A DNA stretch of 64,000 nt from Nitratireductor sp. (lineage in GTDB: Bacteria; Pseudomonadota; Alphaproteobacteria; Rhizobiales; Rhizobiaceae), in assembly GCA_020637805.1 (NCBI GenBank), contig JACKJU010000001.1:124001-188000 (forward strand). The letters run 5' to 3'. The translations under genes were made by a program, and so were the position numbers. Every line of letters begins with the position of its first letter. The stretch's first letter is position 1. The notes under the pieces were generated by a model. The model searched no databases. It saw nothing but the letters and a program-made list of their open reading frames with translations, and had not been told where the DNA came from. Below are positions 1 through 7,665 of this stretch, piece after piece.

Positions 1-240
1 AACATGGGCATGATGGGCGTCAAGCATTTTGCCGCCGTTGTGAACCCGCCGCACGCCACTATCCTTGCAATCGGTGCCGGCGAACAGCGGCCGGTCGTCA
101 AGGATGGCGCGCTGGCCGTGGCAACGGTGATGACTGTTACGCTCTCGACAGATCACCGCGCGGTTGATGGCGCGCTTGGCGCTGAACTGCTGCAGGCGTT
201 CAAGGGCTATATCGAAAACCCGATGAGCATGCTGGTCTGA
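1..240 (+). CDS. pdhC: Dihydrolipoamide acetyltransferase (PDH E2), C-terminal fragment
   Basis: Only the last 79 codons are inside the window; the reading frame is open from base 1, so the gene starts upstream. The fragment is the end of the 2-oxoacid dehydrogenase acyltransferase catalytic domain. It carries the family signature DHRAVDG at about residues 50-56 of the fragment, whose His and Asp are catalytic, and ends in the typical YIENPMSMLV. The enzyme transfers acetyl groups from lipoyl-lysine to CoA in the cytosolic pyruvate dehydrogenase complex. The lpdA gene (E3) lies 1.3 kb downstream on the same strand, as in the rhizobial pdhABC-lpdA cluster, which supports PDH E2 over the 2-oxoglutarate E2. 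Confidence 0.93.
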   Translation, partial: NMGMMGVKHFAAVVNPPHATILAIGAGEQRPVVKDGALAVATVMTVTLSTDHRAVDGALGAELLQAFKGYIENPMSMLV

Positions 241-253
241 TCGGACGGGGACG

Positions 254-889
254 ATGAAGACCATCCTCTTCTACGGTGACTCGCTTACCTGGGGAACAGA
301 TCCGGAAACGGGTCTGCGCCATCAGGCTGAAATGCGGGTTCCTGATGCGCTGGCGTCAGCGCTGGGTGATGGTTTCGAAGTGATTTCGGAAGGTTTGCGC
401 GGACGCTGCACAGCCTATGACGAGCATCTTGCAGATTGCGACCGCAATGGCGCCAGGACGCTTGCCACCAGCCTGTATACCCATGCGCCGCTTGACCTGG
501 TGATCCTGATGCTGGGTACCAACGACATGAAACCGCATATTGCGGGAACATGGGTGGCTGCCCAGCAGGGCATGCGCAGGCTGGTCAAGATCGTGAAGCA
601 TCATGTGCCCGGGCCGGGAATGCCCGTGCCCAGGGTTCTCGTCGTTTCGCCGCCGCCGCTTTGCGAGACGCCAGACGTCTTCTTTGCGGAAATGTTCAAG
701 GGTGGCATCGAACAGTCAGCCAAACTGGCCGATGCCTATCAGTTGCTTGCAGCCGAAGAGGGTGCCGGATTTTTCGATGGTGCAGCCGTGGCCGAAACGT
801 CACCGCTCGATGGTGTGCATCTAAACGCGGAGAATTCCGCCAGGCTCGGGAAGGGGTTGGCCCCGGCTGTCCAAAGCCTGCTTGCCTGA
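254..889 (+). CDS. SGNH/GDSL-family hydrolase (arylesterase-like)
   Basis: A 211-aa protein with the SGNH hydrolase blocks. GDSLTWG at residues 8-14 gives the nucleophile Ser10, a block IV-like GTND lies near residue 85, and DGVHLN near residue 188 supplies the catalytic Asp and His. There is no signal peptide, so it is probably cytosolic. Family members cleave esters, including aryl and acetyl esters; the natural substrate cannot be told from sequence. The start lies 13 bases after the pdhC stop, with GGGGACG just upstream. A lipase/arylesterase gene between pdhC and lpdA is common in Hyphomicrobiales, so it is probably co-transcribed with the PDH genes. No role in the complex is implied. 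Confidence 0.85.
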   Translation: MKTILFYGDSLTWGTDPETGLRHQAEMRVPDALASALGDGFEVISEGLRGRCTAYDEHLADCDRNGARTLATSLYTHAPLDLVILMLGTNDMKPHIAGTWVAAQQGMRRLVKIVKHHVPGPGMPVPRVLVVSPPPLCETPDVFFAEMFKGGIEQSAKLADAYQLLAAEEGAGFFDGAAVAETSPLDGVHLNAENSARLGKGLAPAVQSLLA

Positions 890-1135
890 GGGCGGCTCGT
901 CCGACGGCGCGATGAGCTGCTGGATGGCGTGACCGGCCTGGGAAAGAATGATCGCGATGGCGATGGCATAAACAAGACTGGTAAACGCCTTTATCAGCCG
1001 GAAGCGCAGGACCGAAAACAGGAAACGCAACAAGAACAGGAGAACGATCGCGAGACCCGAATAGCGAAGCAGCGGATCGAGAGCCAAGATACGGTCGAGC
1101 GAAATCAGACCGAGTATCTCGTACAGGTATTCCAT
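821..1135 (-). CDS. Small putative membrane protein
   Basis: A 104-aa reading frame not matched to any family I know. The first three quarters are strongly hydrophobic, with a probable membrane segment at about residues 27-45 (AIVLLFLLRFLFSVL) and another at about 52-68 (FTSLVYAIAIAIILSQAG). A polar, Pro-rich tail follows. Such membrane-protein composition would be unusual for a chance antisense frame. It is convergent to the SGNH hydrolase gene and overlaps its 3' end by 69 bases. No strong ribosome-binding site is visible before the ATG. It may be real but could be a chance frame; comparison with related genomes would settle it. Confidence 0.5.
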   Translation of the reverse strand: MEYLYEILGLISLDRILALDPLLRYSGLAIVLLFLLRFLFSVLRFRLIKAFTSLVYAIAIAIILSQAGHAIQQLIAPSDEPPSGKQALDSRGQPLPEPGGILRV

Positions 1136-1321
1136 CTCGCGTTTCCCAATTGGTCTTTGTTTGCCGGTTTAGCCAAGCTTCGAGCTAGTTGCAACGCGGG
1201 AAGTGAGGGACCGGAAGCGGAATGGAAATGACGCAACTGCGAGTAATTCTTGATTTGGGTCAAGGAGAGAAAGGAGCGGTAAAATAGGCTGAAACCAACC
1301 ACAACAAGAAGGAGGGTTTCA

Positions 1322-1558
1322 ATGTCCAACGTACCGCATGAACTGGCTGAGGAGTTTCCGGAGTTCGTCGAAAAGATGAGCGAAATGAAGACGGGCAATG
1401 CCCATTTCGCGAAGCTGTTTGATGAATACCACGAAGTGAACCGCGCCATTCACCGAGCCGAGACGAATATCGAGCCGACCGACGACTTCAACATGGAAGA
1501 AATGCGCAAGACGCGCATGCGGCTCAAGGATGAAATTTACGGAATGCTGAACGGCTGA
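1322..1558 (+). CDS. YdcH family protein (DUF465)
   Basis: A 78-aa, charged, mostly helical protein with the DUF465/YdcH pattern. A central FxxLxxEYHEVNRAIHRAE-like helix is followed by a second helix ending in LKDEIYGML. Members are small cytosolic proteins of unknown role, predicted to form helical hairpins or coiled coils. The start is well supported: AAGGAGG lies about 6 bases before the ATG. The gene sits between the SGNH hydrolase and lpdA on the same strand, 38 bases before lpdA. The gap before it (890-1321) is partly covered by the minus-strand membrane protein frame. Confidence 0.8.
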   Translation: MSNVPHELAEEFPEFVEKMSEMKTGNAHFAKLFDEYHEVNRAIHRAETNIEPTDDFNMEEMRKTRMRLKDEIYGMLNG

Positions 1559-1596
1559 ACGGCTGCTGCGGCATTCCCCCAGGAAGGGAGAAAGCC

Positions 1597-3042
1597 GTGG
1601 CTGAAAATTACGACATCATCATCATTGGTTCGGGGCCGGGCGGTTATGTTACCGCGATCCGCGCTGCGCAGCTTGGTTTCAAGACGGCGATTGTCGAACG
1701 CGAACACCTTGGCGGGATCTGCCTCAACTGGGGCTGCATTCCGACCAAGGCGCTTCTGCGTTCTGCCGAAATCAAGCATTTCGCCGAACACGCCAAGGAT
1801 TACGGCCTGACACTGGACGGGTCCATCAAGGCCGATGTGGGCGCGGTTGTTGACCGTTCCCGCAAGGTCTCCGCACGCCTCAATGGCGGTGTCGGCTTCC
1901 TGATGAAGAAAAACAAGATCGATGTCATCTGGGGTGAGGCAAAACTTGCCGGCAAGGGCAAGGTAAAGGTTTCCAAACCCGCAAAGAAGGCCATGGAACC
2001 GCAGCACCCGGCGCCCAAGGGAACGAAGGGCGAGGGCGAGTACACCGCCAAGCACATCATTGTGGCTACGGGTGCCCGTCCGCGTGCGCTGCCTGGCATC
2101 GAGCCGGACGGCAGGCTGATCTGGACCTATTTCGAGGCAATGGTGCCGAAGGAGCTGCCCAAGAAACTTCTTGTCATGGGTTCGGGCGCAATTGGCATCG
2201 AATTCGCCTCCTTCTATCTCGCGATGGGTTGTGATGTGACCGTTGTCGAACTGATGGATCAGATCATGCCGGTTGAGGATGCGGAGATTTCCGCCATTGC
2301 CCGCAAGGCGCTCGAAAAGCAGGGCATGAAGATCATCACCGGCGCGAAGGTGACGAAGGTCGAAAAAGGTTCGAACTCGATCAAGGCAACCGTGGAAGGC
2401 AAGGACGGCAAGCAGGAAGTGATGGAGGCCGACCGCCTGATCTCCGCGGTTGGCGTTCAGGGCAATATCGAAAATCTGGGCCTTGAAGATCTGGGCGTGA
2501 AGACAGATCGCGGTTGCGTGGTGATCGACGGGTACGGCAAGACCAATGTCGAGGGTATCTACGCGATCGGCGACGTAGCGGGACCGCCCATGTTGGCCCA
2601 CAAGGCGGAGCACGAAGGCGTTATTTGCGTAGAGAAGATTGCCGGTGTTCCGGGCGTTCATCCCATGGACAAGCGCAAGATACCGGGCTGCACCTATTGC
2701 CATCCGCAGGTGGCATCCGTGGGACTTACGGAAGCCAAGGCAAAGGAGCTGGGCCGGGATATCCGGGTCGGACGGTTCCAGTTTGGCGCAAACGGCAAGG
2801 CAATTGCGCTTGGCGAGGACAACGGCCTCATCAAGACGATCTTCGACAAGAAGACCGGCGAGCTTTTGGGCGCGCACATGGTTGGCGCGGAAGTGACGGA
2901 ACTCATTCAGGGCTTTGTCGTCGCGATGAACCTGGAGACCACGGAAGAAGAACTGATGCACACGGTCTTCCCGCATCCGACCCTGTCGGAAATGATGAAG
3001 GAGAGTGTGCTTGATGCCTATGGCCGGGCGTTGAACGCCTGA
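1597..3042 (+). CDS. lpdA: Dihydrolipoamide dehydrogenase (E3)
   Basis: The flavoprotein subunit that reoxidises dihydrolipoyl-lysine with NAD+ in the pyruvate dehydrogenase complex. The 481-aa protein shows the FAD Rossmann motif GSGPGG at residues 11-16, the redox-active disulfide Cys42/Cys47 (ICLNWGC), an NAD-binding GSGAIGIEFA block near residue 198, and the C-terminal HTVFPHPTLSE containing the catalytic His-Glu pair. The start is GTG with GGGAG upstream. A Lys/Pro-rich stretch at about residues 125-147 (SKPAKKAMEPQHPAPKGTK) is longer than in many E3 proteins. Such an insert is familiar in PDH-linked E3 of rhizobia. Position after pdhC makes it the PDH-specific copy. Confidence 0.96.
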   Translation: MAENYDIIIIGSGPGGYVTAIRAAQLGFKTAIVEREHLGGICLNWGCIPTKALLRSAEIKHFAEHAKDYGLTLDGSIKADVGAVVDRSRKVSARLNGGVGFLMKKNKIDVIWGEAKLAGKGKVKVSKPAKKAMEPQHPAPKGTKGEGEYTAKHIIVATGARPRALPGIEPDGRLIWTYFEAMVPKELPKKLLVMGSGAIGIEFASFYLAMGCDVTVVELMDQIMPVEDAEISAIARKALEKQGMKIITGAKVTKVEKGSNSIKATVEGKDGKQEVMEADRLISAVGVQGNIENLGLEDLGVKTDRGCVVIDGYGKTNVEGIYAIGDVAGPPMLAHKAEHEGVICVEKIAGVPGVHPMDKRKIPGCTYCHPQVASVGLTEAKAKELGRDIRVGRFQFGANGKAIALGEDNGLIKTIFDKKTGELLGAHMVGAEVTELIQGFVVAMNLETTEEELMHTVFPHPTLSEMMKESVLDAYGRALNA

Positions 3043-3158
3043 CCGGGCGGGTCTTCCCCCGCTGTTTGCTGGCGGGCGGCTGTATTGAGCGTGAAATGGC
3101 GTTAGAATAGTCCTATATTCATGCCCACCAATGGCCGTTCTACCCGAAAGGAAATGTG

Positions 3159-3410
3159 ATGGACGCAAAGGCACTTCTCATTTTTGCAGTCATCGGCATT
3201 GTTGCCGGTTTTATCGCCAGTCTCGTGGTTGGCGGTGGCGGTGGTCTGCTCTACTACCTCATCATCGGAGTGATCGGTGCCTTTGTCGGCGGGATATTGT
3301 TCAGTTCCCTCAAGATCAACATTGCAACCGGCAATGCCATCGTGAACCAGATCATCACCTCCGCAATCGGTGCGATAATCGTTGTCTTTCTCGCACGTCT
3401 GATCGCCTGA
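3159..3410 (+). CDS. GlsB/YeaQ/YmgE-family small membrane protein
   Basis: An 83-aa, glycine-rich integral membrane protein of the transglycosylase-associated (GlsB/YeaQ/YmgE) family. It has three hydrophobic segments: about residues 4-22, 30-48 and 62-82. A Gly run (VVGGGGGLLYY) and the GVIGAFVGG motif are typical of the family. These proteins sit in the inner membrane and are often stress-induced; their molecular role is unknown. ATG at 3159 is chosen over the adjacent GTG at 3156 because AAAGGA lies 6 bases upstream of it. It is the first of three small membrane-protein genes between lpdA and lipA. Confidence 0.82.
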   Translation: MDAKALLIFAVIGIVAGFIASLVVGGGGGLLYYLIIGVIGAFVGGILFSSLKINIATGNAIVNQIITSAIGAIIVVFLARLIA

Positions 3411-3445
3411 AACCGGGGGAGTGATCCGGAGAGGATGGCCTGAGC

Positions 3446-3745
3446 ATGATGCCAACGCCGCTCATGGCATTCGGATGGATGTTCGGTGTCATCACACTAT
3501 TCGGCCTGCTCGTCGGGTTGCTCAACCTGATATACCCGGAGAGCATATTTATTCCCGGCCCGAGTGGTGAAAGCGCAGAAGGCTTGAAAGGGTTCTTGTC
3601 TGCAACGCTTGCTGCCGCGATTACCGGATTGGTTTTTGGATCAGCTGCAGCGTACAAGGCCTGGCTGTTCGGTTCAGAGGTGCGCATGAGAAACTCGCCT
3701 GCGGGAATCGCGACGGTGAATCCGGAATCGAACGAAGGAGACTGA
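3446..3745 (+). CDS. Hypothetical two-helix membrane protein
   Basis: A 99-aa protein I do not recognise. It has two hydrophobic segments, at about residues 9-29 (GWMFGVITLFGLLVGLLNLI) and 49-70 (FLSATLAAAITGLVFGSAAA). A loop with PESIFIPGPSGES separates them and a polar tail follows. The start is ambiguous between consecutive ATGs at 3446 and 3449. It lies between two GlsB-type genes, only 3 bases before the second, so the three are probably transcribed together. The double membrane span and tight spacing argue for a real gene; function unknown. Confidence 0.65.
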   Translation: MMPTPLMAFGWMFGVITLFGLLVGLLNLIYPESIFIPGPSGESAEGLKGFLSATLAAAITGLVFGSAAAYKAWLFGSEVRMRNSPAGIATVNPESNEGD

Positions 3746-3748
3746 ACC

Positions 3749-4132
3749 ATGCATGGTGGCGAATACGGAATACTCGGAATGGCCGGCGTTGGCTTTTTCG
3801 GAATGCTCGTGATCGGTTTTCTCGCGGGCTGGATCGCTGAAAAGGCCATGAACCGCGATCACGGTCTGCTGACCAACATTCTGGTCGGCATTGCCGGATC
3901 CTTCGTGGGCGGCACGCTCGCTGGTGTTCTCGGTCTGCAGTGGTACGGCTTCTTGGGCAACCTGGTCATTGCAACTGCGGGCGCCATTCTCATTCTCTGG
4001 TTCTTCGGCAAGTCGGAGCAACCAAGAGGGGTTCAGGAAAGCCGGCGCGACGGGCCTTATGGCGGTGGCATGGCAAGCCAGAACGAAGACACGCCGATCT
4101 ATCATTCGGCAGATGACAAGAAACAGGACTGA
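3749..4132 (+). CDS. GlsB/YeaQ/YmgE-family membrane protein with polar tail
   Basis: A 127-aa protein with the GlsB/YeaQ pattern in its first 85 residues: FLAGWIAEKAMNRDHG, then GLLTNILVGIAGSFVGG, then a last hydrophobic segment (LGNLVIATAGAILILWFFG). This is the fuller form of the family, and AGWIAEKAM is its most recognisable part. A polar tail of about 40 residues, rich in Arg, Asp, Gln and Lys, extends the usual length. GAAGGAGA precedes the ATG. Inner-membrane location is inferred. It is the second family member in under 1 kb and sits 5 bases before lipA. Confidence 0.82.
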   Translation: MHGGEYGILGMAGVGFFGMLVIGFLAGWIAEKAMNRDHGLLTNILVGIAGSFVGGTLAGVLGLQWYGFLGNLVIATAGAILILWFFGKSEQPRGVQESRRDGPYGGGMASQNEDTPIYHSADDKKQD

Positions 4133-4137
4133 ACAAA

Positions 4138-5106
4138 ATGGTAACGGTTCTCGACACGATTTCAGGAAGCGGACAGCCGCGACCGCGCCATCCTGAAAAG
4201 GCGAAGCGCACCGAGCATGATGTTCAGCGCAAGCCCGACTGGATCCGCGTCAAGGCAGGCGGTTCTCCCATCTACGAGGAAACGCGCGAGATCGTGAAGG
4301 AAAACTCGCTCGTTACCGTCTGCGAGGAAGCCGGTTGCCCGAATATCGGCGAGTGCTGGTCCAAGAAGCATGCGACCATGATGATCATGGGCGACACCTG
4401 CACACGCGCCTGCGCGTTCTGCAACGTGCGTACCGGCCTGCCTGCAGCGCTCGATGCCAAGGAGCCGGAGAACGTCGCAATCGCGGTGCAGAAGCTTGGC
4501 CTTCAACACGTGGTCATAACCTCGGTTGACCGGGATGATCTGGACGATGGTGGCGCGCAGCACTTTGCCGAGACGATCCAGGCAATCCGCGAACGCTCCC
4601 CGGATACGACCATCGAGATCCTGACACCCGATTTCCTGCGCAAGGACCATGCTCTCGAGATCGTGGTTGCCGCCAAGCCCGATGTGTTCAACCACAACCT
4701 GGAAACGGTTCCGTCCAACTATCTCACCATCCGGCCGGGCGCGCGCTATTTCCATTCGATCCGGCTGCTGCAGCGGGTCAAGGAAATCGATCCGTCGATG
4801 TTCACGAAGTCGGGCATCATGGTCGGGCTGGGCGAGGAGCGAAATGAAGTGCTTCAGCTCATGGACGACCTGAGAAGCGCGGACGTGGATTTTCTCACCA
4901 TCGGCCAATACCTTGCGCCGAGCCGCAAGCATGCCAAGGTGGAACGTTTCGTCACGCCTGATGAATTCAAGAGCTACGAAACGATTGCCTATGCCAAGGG
5001 GTTTCTTCTGGTCTCGGCAACCCCGCTTACACGCTCTTCGCACCATGCGGGTGAGGATTTCGCCAAGCTGAGAGCGGCTAGGGAAAAACTGTTGGCCACC
5101 GCATAG
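4138..5106 (+). CDS. lipA: Lipoyl synthase
   Basis: A radical-SAM enzyme that inserts two sulfur atoms into octanoyl-lysine of E2 and GcvH domains to make lipoate, the cofactor of the PDH complex encoded just upstream. The 322-aa protein carries both iron-sulfur cluster sites: the LipA-specific auxiliary cluster at Cys62, Cys67, Cys73 (CX4CX5C) and the radical-SAM cluster at Cys88, Cys92, Cys95 (CX3CX2C). The family motif NHNLETVP is also present. An N-terminal stretch of about 30 residues before the RKPDWIRVK block is Pro/Arg-rich and variable in the family. Closely spaced after the GlsB cluster and 11 bases before ratA. Confidence 0.97.
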   Translation: MVTVLDTISGSGQPRPRHPEKAKRTEHDVQRKPDWIRVKAGGSPIYEETREIVKENSLVTVCEEAGCPNIGECWSKKHATMMIMGDTCTRACAFCNVRTGLPAALDAKEPENVAIAVQKLGLQHVVITSVDRDDLDDGGAQHFAETIQAIRERSPDTTIEILTPDFLRKDHALEIVVAAKPDVFNHNLETVPSNYLTIRPGARYFHSIRLLQRVKEIDPSMFTKSGIMVGLGEERNEVLQLMDDLRSADVDFLTIGQYLAPSRKHAKVERFVTPDEFKSYETIAYAKGFLLVSATPLTRSSHHAGEDFAKLRAAREKLLATA

Positions 5107-5117
5107 AGAATTCCGGT

Positions 5118-5564
5118 TTGCCCAAGTTCGACAAGATACATTCTGTCTCGCATCGCGCCGAAGACATGTACGCGCTCGTTGCCGACGTGGAACGCTACCC
5201 CGAATTCCTGCCGCTGTGCGAAGCGTTGAAAATCAGGTCGAGGCGAGACAAGGGGAACAAGTCCCTGCTCATCGCCGACATGACGGTAGGCTACAAGGCA
5301 ATCCGTGAAACCTTCACCAGCCAGGTGATGCTAGATCCTGATAATCTGGTGATCGACGTGAAATACCTGGATGGGCCATTCCGCTATCTAACCAATGTGT
5401 GGCGATTTGTGCCCACCGGTGACACGGCTAGCGACGTGCATTTTCACATCGACTACGAGTTCAGGAGCCGGATGCTGGGCATGCTGATGGGTGCGATGTT
5501 CGATACGGCGTTCTCGAAATTCACGACAGCTTTCGAGGAGCGGGCGGACAAGCTCTACGCGTGA
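5118..5564 (+). CDS. ratA: RatA/COQ10-type START-domain protein
   Basis: A 148-aa protein of the polyketide cyclase/START superfamily, related to E. coli RatA and mitochondrial Coq10. The N-terminal block VADVERYPEFLPLCEA is diagnostic. The helix-grip fold has a lipid-sized cavity; homologues bind ubiquinone and support respiration, while E. coli RatA was also described as blocking ribosome subunit joining. Both names appear in annotations, and the Coq10-like role seems more likely here. The predicted start is TTG (5118), since no in-frame ATG precedes the conserved PKFDKIHSV start. It follows lipA by 11 bases, as in many Hyphomicrobiales, and overlaps the convergent permease gene by 10 bases. 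Confidence 0.85.
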   Translation: MPKFDKIHSVSHRAEDMYALVADVERYPEFLPLCEALKIRSRRDKGNKSLLIADMTVGYKAIRETFTSQVMLDPDNLVIDVKYLDGPFRYLTNVWRFVPTGDTASDVHFHIDYEFRSRMLGMLMGAMFDTAFSKFTTAFEERADKLYA

Positions 5565-6841
5565 TTTGCGTTATCGGTGGTGCCGAAGAAGGCAAGGATG
5601 CGTCTTCGCAAGGCCACAACGGCAACAGTTACAGCAAGTATTGCTGCCAGCATGAAAGGTTTCTGGTTTGCCAGGTGCCAGCACAGCGCAACGCCGATGG
5701 CAGCGCACAAAAGCACGCCAGCCCCCGCAATCAGACGTATTCGGGCGCAGTCGCGAAAGGCAATTGCGTTTACTGTGCCGAAGGTGAACACGAAAACGAG
5801 GCTTGCTGCCTCGACGAGGGACGACAGGGAGCCGAGAAGCGCCAGGCAACCGGCCGCCGTAGCGATCAGAATGATGGCCCTCGATGGAACTCCATTGCGA
5901 TTTTGTTTTGCCAGAACTGACGGGAGTTCCCCGTCACGTGCGACCAGCGCACTCAATTTTGCAGTCGAATAGAGCGTCGAGTTGATGGCCGCCGTGGTGG
6001 CAAATGCTGCAGCAAGTGTCATGACGATGGTTCCCGCTAGCCCGAATTGCTGGCTTGCCACCGCTGCGAGTGACGTGCCCTTGTTCTCGACGATGAAGCC
6101 TGCGCCTGACATCATGGTAAAACCCAGCGTCACCAGTACGTAGATAATGACGACCGATGCTGCGGCGGAAGTCAGGACCCGTGCAAACCACTTTGCCGGC
6201 TTGTTCATGTCGTCATAATCGTAGGTGAGAAGCTGGAATCCCTCGTAGGCCACGAAGATGGTTGCTGCGCCTGTCAGAAGAGATGCCGGGGCGTAGCTGG
6301 CTATGCCCTGCGAAAGGCTGTCCGTGTTCCAATGAAAAATGACACCGTAGAGTGCAATTGCGGTAAGTATCGCGAGATTACTCGTTACGATGACGACCTC
6401 GACACTGGTTAGCTTGCCCGCACCTGCGAGGTTCAACCCGATCATCGCTGCCACGATTGCAACGATCAGAATACGGGTAATAACGGGATTTCCGCCAAAG
6501 GCGTCAGAGACATAATTGCCGAAGGCGAAGGCATAAACCGATATTGTGAGCGTGTAGCCGATCAATAGTAGCCAGGCGAGGTTTCCTGCCCAGTTTTCCC
6601 TGTTCATGTGTTCGACGAAGTCGAATGCCCCGCCTGCTTCATCAATACGGCTGGTAAGCTCTGAATAGGAGAGGGCGGTGATGATTGCAGCCAGACCCGA
6701 AAGCAGAAAACTGGCCCAAGCCCACTGGCCCGCACTTTCGATAACGACGGCCAGCGCAATATAGATGCCACCACCTGCCATTCCACCGGCGGCCAAGGCG
6801 AAAGTTCGAACGGGACCAATTGGCCCATGATGCTCACTCAT
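5555..6841 (-). CDS. APC-superfamily amino acid permease
   Basis: A 428-aa polytopic membrane protein with about 12 hydrophobic segments and the N-terminal APC pattern: GGMAGGGIYIALA in helix 1 (the unwound substrate-binding Gly motif), then SYSELTSR in the second helix region and a VAYEGFQLLTYDYDDM block. It is probably a proton-coupled importer for an amino acid or amine; substrate not predictable. The start was taken at 6841 (MSEHHGP) rather than 15 bases upstream because the alternative N-terminus adds only MRCEC. It is transcribed toward ratA and overlaps its end by 10 bases. Its 284-base leader holds two hairpins and a palindrome, listed separately. Confidence 0.85.
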   Translation of the reverse strand: MSEHHGPIGPVRTFALAAGGMAGGGIYIALAVVIESAGQWAWASFLLSGLAAIITALSYSELTSRIDEAGGAFDFVEHMNRENWAGNLAWLLLIGYTLTISVYAFAFGNYVSDAFGGNPVITRILIVAIVAAMIGLNLAGAGKLTSVEVVIVTSNLAILTAIALYGVIFHWNTDSLSQGIASYAPASLLTGAATIFVAYEGFQLLTYDYDDMNKPAKWFARVLTSAAASVVIIYVLVTLGFTMMSGAGFIVENKGTSLAAVASQQFGLAGTIVMTLAAAFATTAAINSTLYSTAKLSALVARDGELPSVLAKQNRNGVPSRAIILIATAAGCLALLGSLSSLVEAASLVFVFTFGTVNAIAFRDCARIRLIAGAGVLLCAAIGVALCWHLANQKPFMLAAILAVTVAVVALRRRILAFFGTTDNANHA

Positions 6842-6925
6842 GCATTCGCAACGCACCAGCAGAGATTTGGTTCAACGTTGCCGCAGCCAAGGCTTGCGAA
6901 ATAGAAGGGGAACAAAAATGAATAA

Positions 6926-6951
6926 GCCCCGATGGCCTGAGCCACCGGGGC
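6926..6951 (-). terminator. Hairpin with T-rich tail after cinA / before permease
   Basis: An 11-bp stem (GCCCCGGTGGC paired with GCCATCGGGGC, one mismatch) with a 4-base loop. On the minus strand it is followed by TTATTCATTTTTG. This fits an intrinsic terminator for the ispDF-cinA operon. It lies 85 bases before the permease ATG on the same strand, so an attenuator in the permease leader is an alternative. A second perfect 7-bp hairpin, TTTCGGC/GCCGAAA, is at 6962-6986. Confidence 0.55.
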
Positions 6952-7009
6952 GTCGGATGAATTTCGGCTTGGGGCTTTTGCCGAAACCCTTCCGGGAGGT
7001 CGTGTTGAG

Positions 7010-7027
7010 GACAATCTAGCCATTGTC
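7010..7027. promoter_or_regulatory. Perfect inverted repeat upstream of the permease
   Basis: GACAAT-6-ATTGTC, an exact 6-bp dyad with a 6-base spacer, located 169-186 bases upstream of the permease start and about 100 bases after the cinA stop. Size and symmetry fit a repressor or activator operator. I cannot assign it to a known regulator family. Confidence 0.3.
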
Positions 7028-7125
7028 GGATGACCGGTGTGTGACGAAATGCACACTCCGCAACTACCGGGGAAATTTTGCCCTGTCCGGCAGGCTGGCG
7101 ATAGCTGTGCTGTTTGTGGCGCAGA

Positions 7126-7665
7126 CTACTCGAAGGTGTCGTCGTCTTCGTCTTCTGCGCCCTCGGCGAAACTGCGCGTTCCAAAGGCAGCGAGGATTTC
7201 AAGCGCCTGGCGGGCTGTTTCGTTGCGAATGGAATCGCGTCCCTTGTCCTCGAGCTGCAATTCCTCGACGAAGATGCCGCCGGGGCCGGCAACGGAGACG
7301 AATACCATGCCAACCGGTTTTTCCGGTGTTCCGCCGCCTGGCCCGGCGATGCCGGTGACAGATACGGCCGCTCCGGCCTTCGAGCGATCCAGCGTACCTG
7401 CCGCCATGGCAATGGCTACCTCGGAGGAGACCGCCCCCTTTTCTTCGATCAGTTTGGGATCAACTCCCACGAGATCCGATTTGGCCTCGTTCGAATAGGT
7501 CACGAATCCGCGGTCGAAGACATCCGACGAACCGGCGACAGAGGTAAGTGCGGCTGCGATTAGGCCGCCCGTGCAGGATTCGCAGGTGGCAATCATCATG
7601 CCTTCCTTGCGGAAGAGGTCGAGGATGTAGGCGGCTATCGTAGAGAGTTCCGGATCGACGTTCAT
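7126..7665 (-). CDS. cinA: CinA C-terminal-domain protein (nicotinamide-nucleotide amidase, PncC-like)
   Basis: A 179-aa protein made only of the CinA C-terminal (PncC) domain. It has the active-site block CESCTGG near residue 28, then GFVTYSNEAK and VTGIAGPGGGTPEKPVG, all typical. Family enzymes deamidate nicotinamide mononucleotide to nicotinate mononucleotide in NAD recycling. The N-terminal molybdopterin-like domain of full-length CinA is absent, which is normal for stand-alone PncC proteins. The C-terminus is acidic (EDEDDDTFE). The ATG overlaps the ispDF stop by 4 bases, so translation is probably coupled. The ispDF-cinA pairing is common in Hyphomicrobiales. Confidence 0.9.
   Translation of the reverse strand: MNVDPELSTIAAYILDLFRKEGMMIATCESCTGGLIAAALTSVAGSSDVFDRGFVTYSNEAKSDLVGVDPKLIEEKGAVSSEVAIAMAAGTLDRSKAGAAVSVTGIAGPGGGTPEKPVGMVFVSVAGPGGIFVEELQLEDKGRDSIRNETARQALEILAAFGTRSFAEGAEDEDDDTFE

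Noticed and set aside
1537..3174. Minus-strand 545-aa frame opposite lpdA
   Set aside because: Shadow of a GC-rich coding strand: His/Arg/Asp-rich with no domain, while lpdA has full E3 motifs.
4162..5046. Minus-strand 294-aa frame opposite lipA
   Set aside because: Composition typical of antisense frames; lipA has all cluster-binding cysteines.
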